DNA of 42,863 nucleotides from IMG/VR virus record IMGVR_UViG_3300036819_000170, positions 1 through 42,863 of that record; one strand, written 5' to 3'. The translations under genes and the position numbers were made by a program. The notes under the pieces were generated by a model, which saw only the letters and a program-made list of their open reading frames with translations, did not search any database and was not told the origin of the DNA. The DNA is from a virus. Shown here one piece after another: positions 29,265 to 36,541 of the stretch (positions within the stretch are counted from its first letter, which is position 1; each line of letters opens with the position of its first letter).

Positions 29265-31361
29265 TTAAACGGCCCCGCCGCCGCCCGGCATGGCGCCCGG
29301 GGTTTCCGCGTGCTTGAAGACCTCTTCCTGCACCTTCAGCAGCGCGCGGTTTTCCGCCTGGTTTTCCTGTGTCTGGATCTTGCCCTGCGTCTGCGCGGAG
29401 ACCAGCGCCAGTTTGTCGGTCAGTCCGCCGCCTTTTTGCTGCTGTTGCGCGGCCAGGCGCTTTTTGTCGTCGTCGTCCATCGGCTTTACGATTTCCTGCT
29501 GGTACGGGAAGCCGGTGGAGCTGAACAGCGCGCCGATCAGCGCCTTGTAATCGATCTTCATGCCCTGCGTGGCCAGCTGCTCGGTCAAGCCGGGCTGCTG
29601 CAGGATGCTCTGGATGTAGCCGAGTGATTGATTCAGTGAATTACGCGCCTGCAGCCGCGCGCCCGCCGAGATCGTCACCTTGTAGCTGGCGTTGATCATG
29701 TCGATGGGGTCGGACTTCATGGCCGTGCCCAGCGTATCGTTCAACATCTGCCGCAACTGCGAGGGCGTGAGGCGCTTGTTGTTTTCCACGCAGAATTCCA
29801 GGAACGGGATCAGCATCAGGTCGCAGAACTGGTCGATCAGGTCCTGCATCTTCATGCCTTCGCCTTGTGCAAGCGTTTGCACGCCCGCGCCGGTCCGCAT
29901 GTCGCCCGTGGCGCCGGGGTTTGAGCCCTGTATGCCCGCGCCCGCGCCGCTGATGCCCGAGGCCCAGCTCTTGACCTGGGCCACCACCGCCAGCGGCTCC
30001 TGGCCGTTGGTGGAATTGCGCGTCATCGGCTTCAGGCCTTCCGGGCCGCTGGTCTTAAAGACCTTGCCGGGGAAGATCCACGCGGCCTGCCCGGTATTGT
30101 TCATGCCCTGCTCGGTCGTATAGGTCCCGGCCAGGTTTAAATTCAGGTCGTCAAAAAAGTAATTGACCACGCCCTGGGCAATGCGCTGGAAATCTGAGAG
30201 CCACATCCCCATGCCCCATCCGAATCCGGAATCAGGGGCCTCGCGGAAGACAAAACTAAGCATGTCCTGTCCGTCATGCGGGCAGTTCATGATGCAGGCC
30301 TGGTTTTCGAGGATCCAGCACTTGCGGTCGTTGGTGAAGTACTCGAAGACCTCAAACGGCTGCGCCAGCGGGTCCAGCGTGGAAGACTGGCTCATCCATT
30401 CCGGATACGCCTGCTGCGCGGAAGTCGTCCGGCGGTCCAGCACCGACGTGGAAGATCCCGTCGTCGTGTCCAGGACGTTCTGCCCGGCCGTATCTTTCAT
30501 CGGCGTGGTGAGCTTGATCAGCTCCTCGCGCGTGGGGATGTTGTAACCGTCGCAATCGCGGAACTTGTCCAGGTCGTAGGCGTTTAAATAAAGCAGCCGG
30601 CCGCGCCAGCGTGCCGTGCGAATGTTGCCGCCACGCCAGTCCGGCGCAGCCCGCACCCGGCGCAGAGGCACATGCTCGTAAACCGGGTGATTGTAGGTGT
30701 ACGACTCGATATATTCTTCGTAATCGTCGTCGCTTCCGTGGACCGTCGCCGTGGAGCCTTCAGAATTCAGCGCAATCGACTTGGATTGCGTCTTCGGCCG
30801 AAGCTTGCGCCGCTTGACGGTCCGCTGTTCCCAGGCACGCAGGCCCACGCCGGTGCCGAGCAGCAGGCAGTCATACGCGGTCTTGCGAATTTCCTGTTTA
30901 AACGTCGATCCAAAAGGCGCCGCCGTCTTGAGTTGCGCTTCAATCAGCGACTGCAACGCGCTGGCCACGTCCATGGTGGAGGAGACGGTCTCCTCGATCT
31001 TGAACGGCTCGTATCCGGAAAAAAGCTGCTGCTGGAAAACCGAGAGCGATGAATAAAAATTCTCAGCGAGCAAAGGTATGCCCAGGCTGGAGCGATATTG
31101 GTCAGATCCGCGCCACTTCACCGGCTCAACAAAGGCGCGCAGCACCACCGTGGTCATGTCCCACATGTAGGCAAAGCCGCGGCCGGCCATGAATCCCTCA
31201 GAGAGCATGCGATTGCCGATGGCTTCTTTGGCCATCGACAGATTCGAGCGGTCCTGGTCGGGAAAGCCGACTTCATCCTGGCTGAACGGCTGGCTGACTT
31301 CGCTCGTCAGCTCGCGCACGCCGGGGATATCGCTTAATCGAATTTGATTGCCTGATGACAT
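29265..31361 (-). CDS. portal protein
   Basis: 698 residues, the size of P22/N4-type portals. Features: N-terminal helices with LENFYSS-type stretch (LAENFYSSLSVFQQQLFSGY), a core with LLLGTGVGLRAWEQRTVKRR and VRAAPDWRGGNIRTARWRGR, the wing/stem region (DFQRIAQGVVNYFFDDLNLN), a C-terminal helical barrel rich in glutamine (RLAAQQQQKGGGLTDKLALV). Directly after the large terminase gene. Forms the dodecameric DNA gate. Contains a one-mismatch palindrome (GCAAGCGTTTGC, 29869-29880). Confidence 0.88.
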   Translation of the reverse strand: MSSGNQIRLSDIPGVRELTSEVSQPFSQDEVGFPDQDRSNLSMAKEAIGNRMLSEGFMAGRGFAYMWDMTTVVLRAFVEPVKWRGSDQYRSSLGIPLLAENFYSSLSVFQQQLFSGYEPFKIEETVSSTMDVASALQSLIEAQLKTAAPFGSTFKQEIRKTAYDCLLLGTGVGLRAWEQRTVKRRKLRPKTQSKSIALNSEGSTATVHGSDDDYEEYIESYTYNHPVYEHVPLRRVRAAPDWRGGNIRTARWRGRLLYLNAYDLDKFRDCDGYNIPTREELIKLTTPMKDTAGQNVLDTTTGSSTSVLDRRTTSAQQAYPEWMSQSSTLDPLAQPFEVFEYFTNDRKCWILENQACIMNCPHDGQDMLSFVFREAPDSGFGWGMGMWLSDFQRIAQGVVNYFFDDLNLNLAGTYTTEQGMNNTGQAAWIFPGKVFKTSGPEGLKPMTRNSTNGQEPLAVVAQVKSWASGISGAGAGIQGSNPGATGDMRTGAGVQTLAQGEGMKMQDLIDQFCDLMLIPFLEFCVENNKRLTPSQLRQMLNDTLGTAMKSDPIDMINASYKVTISAGARLQARNSLNQSLGYIQSILQQPGLTEQLATQGMKIDYKALIGALFSSTGFPYQQEIVKPMDDDDKKRLAAQQQQKGGGLTDKLALVSAQTQGKIQTQENQAENRALLKVQEEVFKHAETPGAMPGGGGAV

Positions 31362-31367
31362 TCGCTT

Positions 31368-33158
31368 TTATCCGCTCACCAATCCGCTTCCCGTTCCACC
31401 GCCGCCGAATTGCTCTGCCTCTTGCTGTGCCAGGCGCTGCGCATGCAATTGCCGTATGTACGTCAGCGGATCGCTTTGCGTGGGCGCCGGAATCAGAGCC
31501 GCGCCGTGCGGAGCTTCAACGGCATGTCCCAGGCAATCGCCGTAATCGTCGTGATGCGGGATCTTTGGCCACTTCTTCAGCTGGTTGCACAGCTTGTCGT
31601 AATCCTTCATGCCGGCAAACAGCCACAGCTTGCGATCAATGAGCCAGCTCAGTGACGAGCCGATCCGCAGCGTCTTGGCGTTGGGCTGCTTGTCCAGCTT
31701 TTTCCACTCGACGGGCAATTGCAGCACTCCAACCGCCGCGGCCTTGCGCATCAGAATGTTGTTGTAAGCTTCCCAGCCGAGAAAACGTTCCAGCCAAACG
31801 GCCTGCGGACGGTGCTGCATGATCGCCGCCAGAATGTTCGTGCAGGCCTGGTCAGAATCCCAGTTGCCGGCCAGACAGTCATAAACCCACAGCGTGCCCA
31901 GCCAGACTTTCACCAGGTAAAGAACGCTCAGGTCGCGCTTGTCGTCGCCGATGTAACTCAGGTCGCCCACCATGAACGTGCCCGATTCCGGCGGGATCAC
32001 GTTCAGATGGAAAAATGTTTGCCGCGCCAGCAGCTCCGGCGTGAAACGCTGCTGCTCTTTTGAGATCGGCGAGTTCTCGTACTGGTTGGCAAAATATTCC
32101 GCGCCTTTTTCCCGCCGTTCCGACTCCAGCATCTCGACCTTGAAGCCGATTTGCCGGCCGTCTTTTGTGATGGCCAGCGGGAATAAAACTTGTTTCTCGC
32201 CTGAATCGACAAAGCACTTGCACTCGCATGCCTGCTTGGTCTCTCTATCGATCCACCGGCAGGGTGGGCTGCTGAAATTCAGGTCTGAGTCGTGCCGGAT
32301 GTCCGGATGCCGGCAGGTTTTGCAAAACTTGATCCAGCATGATTTGATCGAGATCTTCCAGACGGTGTCTCCGGTCTCTTTTGTTTCCTGCTGCGCCGCT
32401 TCAATGATTCGCTCGTACGTATCGCCAAAGGCGTAGCGCGTTCCGGTGACGAACAGAAAGCCCGCAGGCTCCAGCAGCGGGCCGATGGCGCAATAGTCGT
32501 CCCAGACGCCCTGCAGCAGCTTGGCGGATTTGTAATTCTGTTCATTGACCAGGTCATCGCAAAAGATGACATCAAAATGCGAACTGGCCTTTACGCTCTT
32601 ACCCGACGAAATGCAGATCGTGGGCTCCGGAAAATCCATCGTCCGGTTTGGAACCGTGAACTCTTCCGATGATCCCGCCAGCTTCTTGCCTGGCGCGGGA
32701 CAAAAATCCGGATACAGTTGCCGGAATTTATCGGACGGGTTATCAAAAACCTTTTTCGTGCGCGCGAGCTGGCGCTTGGCCAGCTCTTTGGATCCCGAGA
32801 GAAACAGGATCCTGATATTCGGATAGTTCAGGATGAGCTGGACTATCTCAATGGTCACGCCGGAGGTTTTGAAGTGACCGCGCGGCCACAGCACCATCCG
32901 TTTTTTTGTCTTCGGATCGAGCAGGTACAGTGCTTTTCTCTGCTCAGGGTCTTTTTGTAGGAACTCTTTGAAGAGCGCCGCATGCGGGTTGACCTGGAAA
33001 TCTCCCAGCGCTCCGCCAATGACTTCAGTCGCCAGGAAGAGATGATCGATCTGTCCTTTGAGCCGCTGTTCCATCCAGGCTTGTTGCGCCGAAGGAGAAA
33101 GCTGATCAAATGATTCCCGGTATTTCTCCGGCAACACTGCCGGCGTGAAGACGGCCAT
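31368..33158 (-). CDS. terL: terminase large subunit
   Basis: 596 residues. Walker A WPRGHFKTSG (91-100), Walker B FDVIFCDD (195-202) with following acidic residues, and an RNase-H nuclease with D399 in MVGDLSYIGDDKRDL and D in HHDDYGDCLGHAVE near 555. Between ATPase and nuclease, an inserted cysteine cluster (274, 279, 282, 300, 311, 313, 315: CWIKFCKTC ... CECKC) is unusual and probably binds zinc. Packages DNA with the portal next door. Confidence 0.93.
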   Translation of the reverse strand: MAVFTPAVLPEKYRESFDQLSPSAQQAWMEQRLKGQIDHLFLATEVIGGALGDFQVNPHAALFKEFLQKDPEQRKALYLLDPKTKKRMVLWPRGHFKTSGVTIEIVQLILNYPNIRILFLSGSKELAKRQLARTKKVFDNPSDKFRQLYPDFCPAPGKKLAGSSEEFTVPNRTMDFPEPTICISSGKSVKASSHFDVIFCDDLVNEQNYKSAKLLQGVWDDYCAIGPLLEPAGFLFVTGTRYAFGDTYERIIEAAQQETKETGDTVWKISIKSCWIKFCKTCRHPDIRHDSDLNFSSPPCRWIDRETKQACECKCFVDSGEKQVLFPLAITKDGRQIGFKVEMLESERREKGAEYFANQYENSPISKEQQRFTPELLARQTFFHLNVIPPESGTFMVGDLSYIGDDKRDLSVLYLVKVWLGTLWVYDCLAGNWDSDQACTNILAAIMQHRPQAVWLERFLGWEAYNNILMRKAAAVGVLQLPVEWKKLDKQPNAKTLRIGSSLSWLIDRKLWLFAGMKDYDKLCNQLKKWPKIPHHDDYGDCLGHAVEAPHGAALIPAPTQSDPLTYIRQLHAQRLAQQEAEQFGGGGTGSGLVSG

Positions 33159-33164
33159 GTCTGG

Positions 33165-33479
33165 CTACTTCCACAAATAAACTTTGTCAGTTGCGGTCAG
33201 TGTGAGCAGCACCCAAAGCCCATGCTTGAACACATATTTCCTGCCTGCGGTCGCCGCGTCCCAGAGCACCACGTCCTGGTGCGCGACGCTGGAGAACTCA
33301 TCAAACAGAACGTTGCCGTTGATGTCGGTGATCTTTACTTCGTCGCCGGCTGCGGCCGGATTGACCAGCTTGATCAGGCTGAATTCCTGAATAAACATTG
33401 CGGTGAGAGCCGCGGGGATCGTGCCTGCGGTCCAGGCCGTGTCGAGAATGACGGGACTGCCGTTGAAGAGATTCGCCAT
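33165..33479 (-). CDS. small structural protein
   Basis: 104 residues, MANLFNGSPVILDTAWTAGT; beta-rich (EVKITDINGNVLFDEFSS, KYVFKHGLWVLLTLTATDKV). GGGGA precedes the ATG. A compact beta-sandwich, possibly a decoration or joining protein, placed between the 53-residue gene and terminase. Confidence 0.65.
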   Translation of the reverse strand: MANLFNGSPVILDTAWTAGTIPAALTAMFIQEFSLIKLVNPAAAGDEVKITDINGNVLFDEFSSVAHQDVVLWDAATAGRKYVFKHGLWVLLTLTATDKVYLWK

Positions 33480-33641
33480 TTACTTTTTCCCCGCTTCCTT
33501 CACGGTGTACGATCCGCCTTTGCCCAGGTTCACGACCTTGGGCGCTTTCTTGGCGGACGCGTTTTTGGCTTTCACCTTTTCCGGGTCAGCCTTCGCGTCG
33601 GACAGGCCGGCGATCGCGCTCATAAGATTTTTTGCTGCCAT
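33480..33641 (-). CDS. 53-residue lysine/alanine-rich protein
   Basis: ATG 33641 with AAGGAAA upstream, stop immediately before the next ATG. MAAKNLMSAIAGLSDAKADP, then KVKAKNASAKKAPKVVNLGK, then GGSYTVKEAGKK. Very basic; a DNA-associated head or packaging accessory protein is plausible. No family. Confidence 0.65.
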   Translation of the reverse strand: MAAKNLMSAIAGLSDAKADPEKVKAKNASAKKAPKVVNLGKGGSYTVKEAGKK

Positions 33642-33656
33642 GGTGATTTCCTTGAT

Positions 33657-33728
33657 TGGTGGATCCGGAAGAGATTCGAACTCTTCATTGCCAGTGCCCC
33701 AGCATCCTGCCCTTAGAATGACGGACCC
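33657..33728 (-). ncRNA. degenerate tRNA-like element with encoded CCA
   Basis: On the minus strand: acceptor GGGTCCG/CGGATCC (7 bp with one wobble), spacer TC, D-arm ATTC-TAAGGGCA-GGAT, T-arm AAGAG-TTCGAAT-CTCTT and 3' A-CCA. The middle is about four bases too short: the best anticodon stem is GCTG/TGGC with a six-base loop, no U33, and no standard anticodon. Upstream of the 53-residue gene in the late operon. A decayed phage tRNA or a tRNA-like structure; not annotated as functional tRNA. Confidence 0.5.
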
Positions 33729-33810
33729 ATTTTTGTTTTAAGCGCGGGACACAGAGTCCCCCGACAGAGTGTCCCGCGCCCAACTTGCAGCCGTTCCCCT
33801 GGATAAAGGG

Positions 33811-34773
33811 TTACGGTTGCAAGAAGTCGTATTCGTTGGCTGTGGGCTGGACCGTGCCGCCAGAGAGATTGGCGAACCGCAGACGCAGCAGATGCCAGCG
33901 TCCCAGGTTGGTCCACGTTGCGCCGTTGTCGACCACCGTGCCGTACTGCGCCGATCCCACAAAGTTCGGGACGTTCGCCGCACTGCTGGTGGTTCCGGCA
34001 ATGGTGCATTGAAACAGAATGTTGCCCACCACAATGAAGTCACCCGCGTTGAACGCAGTGGACGCAGCCCAGAGAGGCGCCAGGCAATCCACGGCCTGCA
34101 ACGAGATGCCGGATCCATCCGCTACGGCGTTGGGACGGTCATAATTGGTGATCCGCGCAACGTTGAACGGTACCGGGACCTTGACGAATAAATCAGAGGT
34201 TGCGTTGGTGGCGATGGCCGGCAGCGCGTACTGAATGCCAGACATGTTGACCACCGGGGGAGCCACGCCCGCGCCGTACACTTTTACGACCGCCGAAGTG
34301 GTGGCGATCGGAATATACGTAACGGTTGCGCCGCGCTGTGTGACCAGCGAGGAAAGAGCCACGCTCAAGCTGGCGGCCGCTTCGTTCGCAAGTTCGTTGC
34401 CTGCGCCCGATCCGGAATAAATCTTCCAGCCGACGATGGGCTGAGCGTTTAGCTGAGCGCCGGTGTTGAGGGATCCAATGGAAGCCAGCGAAACGGTTAC
34501 CGAACCCGTGGCGCCGGTGACTGAGACAGTGGCCTCAACGCTCGGCAGTGATTCGCCGATCGCCGTGATCCAGGTGATTTTGAAAGCGCCGGTGGTGGTG
34601 GCAAGTGAGCCGCCGCTGGCGGATGCAGCCAGGTTTGCGCCGGCTGAGAATGCTGTGCCCGTAGCTCCGGGGGCAAGTACCCCCCAGTCCTGCCGCGCAA
34701 CTGGATAATATGCGCAGCCAGGCGAGGCCTGTTTCGAATGCGCATTGCTTTTCACTGACAGTGGAATGGACAA
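33811..34773 (-). CDS. structural protein with sugar-binding-like module
   Basis: 320 residues from a TTG (34773) with AGAGGA seven bases before. Middle: an Ig-like region (TGAFKITWITAIGESLPSVE, TGSVTVSLASIGSLN). C-terminal: a module (FNAGDFIVVGNILFQCTIAG ... YGTVVDNGATWTNLGRWHLL) like those in the tail-tube protein at 17461. Adhesion- or decoration-type virion protein encoded upstream of terminase. Confidence 0.65.
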   Translation of the reverse strand: MSIPLSVKSNAHSKQASPGCAYYPVARQDWGVLAPGATGTAFSAGANLAASASGGSLATTTGAFKITWITAIGESLPSVEATVSVTGATGSVTVSLASIGSLNTGAQLNAQPIVGWKIYSGSGAGNELANEAAASLSVALSSLVTQRGATVTYIPIATTSAVVKVYGAGVAPPVVNMSGIQYALPAIATNATSDLFVKVPVPFNVARITNYDRPNAVADGSGISLQAVDCLAPLWAASTAFNAGDFIVVGNILFQCTIAGTTSSAANVPNFVGSAQYGTVVDNGATWTNLGRWHLLRLRFANLSGGTVQPTANEYDFLQP

Positions 34774-34830
34774 GGTGTGTCCTCTTTTCTGGGGGACTTT
34801 CCTTTTCGCGGGGGAGTGGGGGAGGGAGCT

Positions 34831-35166
34831 TTAAGTTAAGTGCGCTGGTATAGGGGGAAGAGCAACGGTCTTGCCGGCTAAAGCATGAGTGCTGTCGACA
34901 CAGAATTGAAGTTCCCCAGCCGTCAAGTGGTAATGGCAAATGAACGAAACGGGATCACCATTTGCGTCTCTGTTCCATTCTCCCGTCCATTGCCCATTAA
35001 TAAAGACTCGCTTCACTCCGGAATGCTTGAAGCTTGGGGTGAACGTCGGCTTCTCTAAATTTCCATCAAAGGTCCAGCTGTCAGGAAGCTTGTGCATCTG
35101 CTCGCATCCAGGGCACCAATGACCGAAGCCGCCTTCGATACTCCGCAATGTGCTGCTTACTCTCAT
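34831..35166 (-). CDS. DUF6527-like phage protein
   Basis: 111 residues, ATG overlapping the previous stop (ATGA). FGHWCPGCEQMHKL, then WTFDGNLEKPTFTPSFKH, CHYHLTAGELQFCVDSTHAL, AGKTVALPPIP: C-x2-C, H, PTF.PS and CH....G...FC.DS.HAL are the phage DUF6527 signature, a metal-binding small domain of unknown role. Common in phage genomes. Confidence 0.75.
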   Translation of the reverse strand: MRVSSTLRSIEGGFGHWCPGCEQMHKLPDSWTFDGNLEKPTFTPSFKHSGVKRVFINGQWTGEWNRDANGDPVSFICHYHLTAGELQFCVDSTHALAGKTVALPPIPAHLT

Positions 35167-35690
35167 AACTTTTCAAAATCCGGCATCAGGCTCCGCGCCG
35201 GCTGTTCTTTGGCAACTTTCTTCACGGCTTCAGTCTCGGCCGCGCGCTGCACGCGCCGTTTTACTGCCTGGCGATTGTTGGCCATGCCGTCCACAATCTT
35301 CTTTTCATAGTGCGGCGCCCAGGGCTGGCGATACTCGCGCACATCGGCCAGCAGCTTGATCGCGTCCATCTGCTCCCGGCTGATCTTCCCGCGCAGGATC
35401 ATCTTCGCCACCATCTTGCAAAAGGCGTCTTTCGGATCGTCGCCAAAATGCAGCGAGAGAATCATCACCATGCCCGCCGACTGCAGGATCCGCACGCCCA
35501 TCACGCGCACGCTCTCCGGTGTCTTCGCGTTGGGATAGCTCGCCATCACCGCGGCCCGCGCGTCATAGTTGTTACAGATGTAACATGCGAGAAATTTCCG
35601 CTGGTTCTCCGGCAGCAGCGCATATTCAGGGAGCCGCTTCAGCTCCTCGATCGGAACGCGCCCTTTACCTGGCTGCATTCTTGCGCTCAT
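35163..35690 (-). CDS. terminase small subunit candidate
   Basis: 175 residues. LPENQRKFLACYICNNYDAR, AAVMASYPNAKTPESVRVMG, VRIL resembles the HTH start of small terminases (Q..F...Y....A..AA..AGY). A middle helical region and a basic C-terminus (RQAVKRRVQRAAETEAVKKV) follow. It lies upstream of the large subunit in the same operon. Would bind the packaging site and recruit the large subunit; the site itself is not identified. Confidence 0.65.
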   Translation of the reverse strand: MSARMQPGKGRVPIEELKRLPEYALLPENQRKFLACYICNNYDARAAVMASYPNAKTPESVRVMGVRILQSAGMVMILSLHFGDDPKDAFCKMVAKMILRGKISREQMDAIKLLADVREYRQPWAPHYEKKIVDGMANNRQAVKRRVQRAAETEAVKKVAKEQPARSLMPDFEKL

Positions 35691-35955
35691 CCAAGCGCCG
35701 CAGTAACTCGCCCGCTATATCTTCGTCCGGGGCGTATTTCCAGGGATTAGGCCCCGCTGCAGAGCGAATCATCATGAGGGCGCTCTCTGTCCACTCGGCC
35801 GCAGCGTGCCATCCTATTGCCATGGCTCCAGGCGTAGTAAGGAAGCGCAGCGCATCTTCAAGGCCGCCGCCAACTGGAACAGCGTCCTGTCCGGCTTTGT
35901 GCGCGATCAGCTTTCTCTGGTTCGGGCCTATTACTCCGATCATTCTTCCAGCCAT
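35665..35955 (-). CDS. hypothetical protein
   Basis: 96 residues from ATG 35955 (84-92 if a later ATG at 35943, overlapping the groES stop as ATGA, is used). MIGVIGPNQRKLIAHKAGQD, ALRFLTTPGAMAIGWHAAAE, helical C-terminus with EDIAGELLRRLDERK. It overlaps both groES and the terminase small subunit gene. No family recognised. Confidence 0.6.
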   Translation of the reverse strand: MAGRMIGVIGPNQRKLIAHKAGQDAVPVGGGLEDALRFLTTPGAMAIGWHAAAEWTESALMMIRSAAGPNPWKYAPDEDIAGELLRRLDERKNAAR

Positions 35956-36227
35956 CCCAGTATCTCGCCCTCGCGTATCGAGAGATATTGCTCCCCGCTG
36001 ATCTGCACCTTGGTGCCGGAGTGCGGGCCAAAAATCACCACCATGCCGGGCTTGACCTTCATCGGAATGATCTCGCCGTTCTCTTTGCGATAGCCATCGC
36101 CCGCGGAGATCACCGATCCCATCAAATAATCGTCCCGGGCATTGTCCGGGAGCACGAAGTCTCCCATCTCTTTCTGCCCTTCCAGCACCTTGACCAGCAC
36201 GCGTTCATAGAGAGGAATAAATTTCAT
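35940..36227 (-). CDS. groES: GroES co-chaperonin
   Basis: 95 residues of full GroES length: IPLYERVLVKVLEGQKEMGD, FVLPDNARDDYLMGSVISAG, then a mobile-loop equivalent, KVKPGMVVIFGPHSGTKVQI, SIREGEILGWLEE. The pattern P-L-x-D/E-R-V-L-V and the GD-type strand with V-x-x-G-D..V.F.....G..V are clear. It is coupled by ATGA to the 105-residue gene that separates it from groEL. Host operons run groES-groEL; here the order is reversed. Confidence 0.92.
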   Translation of the reverse strand: MKFIPLYERVLVKVLEGQKEMGDFVLPDNARDDYLMGSVISAGDGYRKENGEIIPMKVKPGMVVIFGPHSGTKVQISGEQYLSIREGEILGWLEE

Positions 36228-36541
36228 AGGCGGTGCTCCTCCTCTTCGGCGCGAGCGCAGAGCGCTTCCAGCGATAGATGAGGATTAAAGATTGCCTTGC
36301 CGCGGAACTTGAACGCCTCACGCGCTTCGTGCTCGTACCAGGCCAACACAGCGGCCATGGCAGTCTGCACGACTTCGCCATCCGTCATGTGATCGGATAA
36401 TATCCATTTGCGGCCGGTCCACTCAGCGTCGGCGATCTGAAGATAAAGCCGGCCATCCTGCTGGCCAATTTGGATCTTCAAATTGGTACAACTGCATTCC
36501 AAAAGAAGATCTACGATTTCTTCCCGCCTATTTGGCTTCAT
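36224..36541 (-). CDS. hypothetical protein between groEL and groES
   Basis: 105 residues, start inside the last codons of groEL with GGAGG seven bases upstream. MKPNRREEIVDLLLECSCTN, then KIQIGQQDGRLYLQIADAEW, DHMTDGEVVQTAMAAVLAWY, FNPHLSLEALCARAEEEE. Alpha/beta, unknown. Embedded in the chaperonin pair, it may be a client-specific adaptor, which is speculation. Confidence 0.6.
   Translation of the reverse strand: MKPNRREEIVDLLLECSCTNLKIQIGQQDGRLYLQIADAEWTGRKWILSDHMTDGEVVQTAMAAVLAWYEHEAREAFKFRGKAIFNPHLSLEALCARAEEEEHRL

Noticed and set aside
32719-32745. TTATCGGAC inside terminase as a fifth copy of the 16-bp motif
   Set aside because: Only nine bases match and one such match is expected by chance at about 0.3 per window.
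33657-33728. Functional tRNA gene
   Set aside because: Anticodon arm too short by about four bases and lacks U33; kept only as a tRNA-like element.
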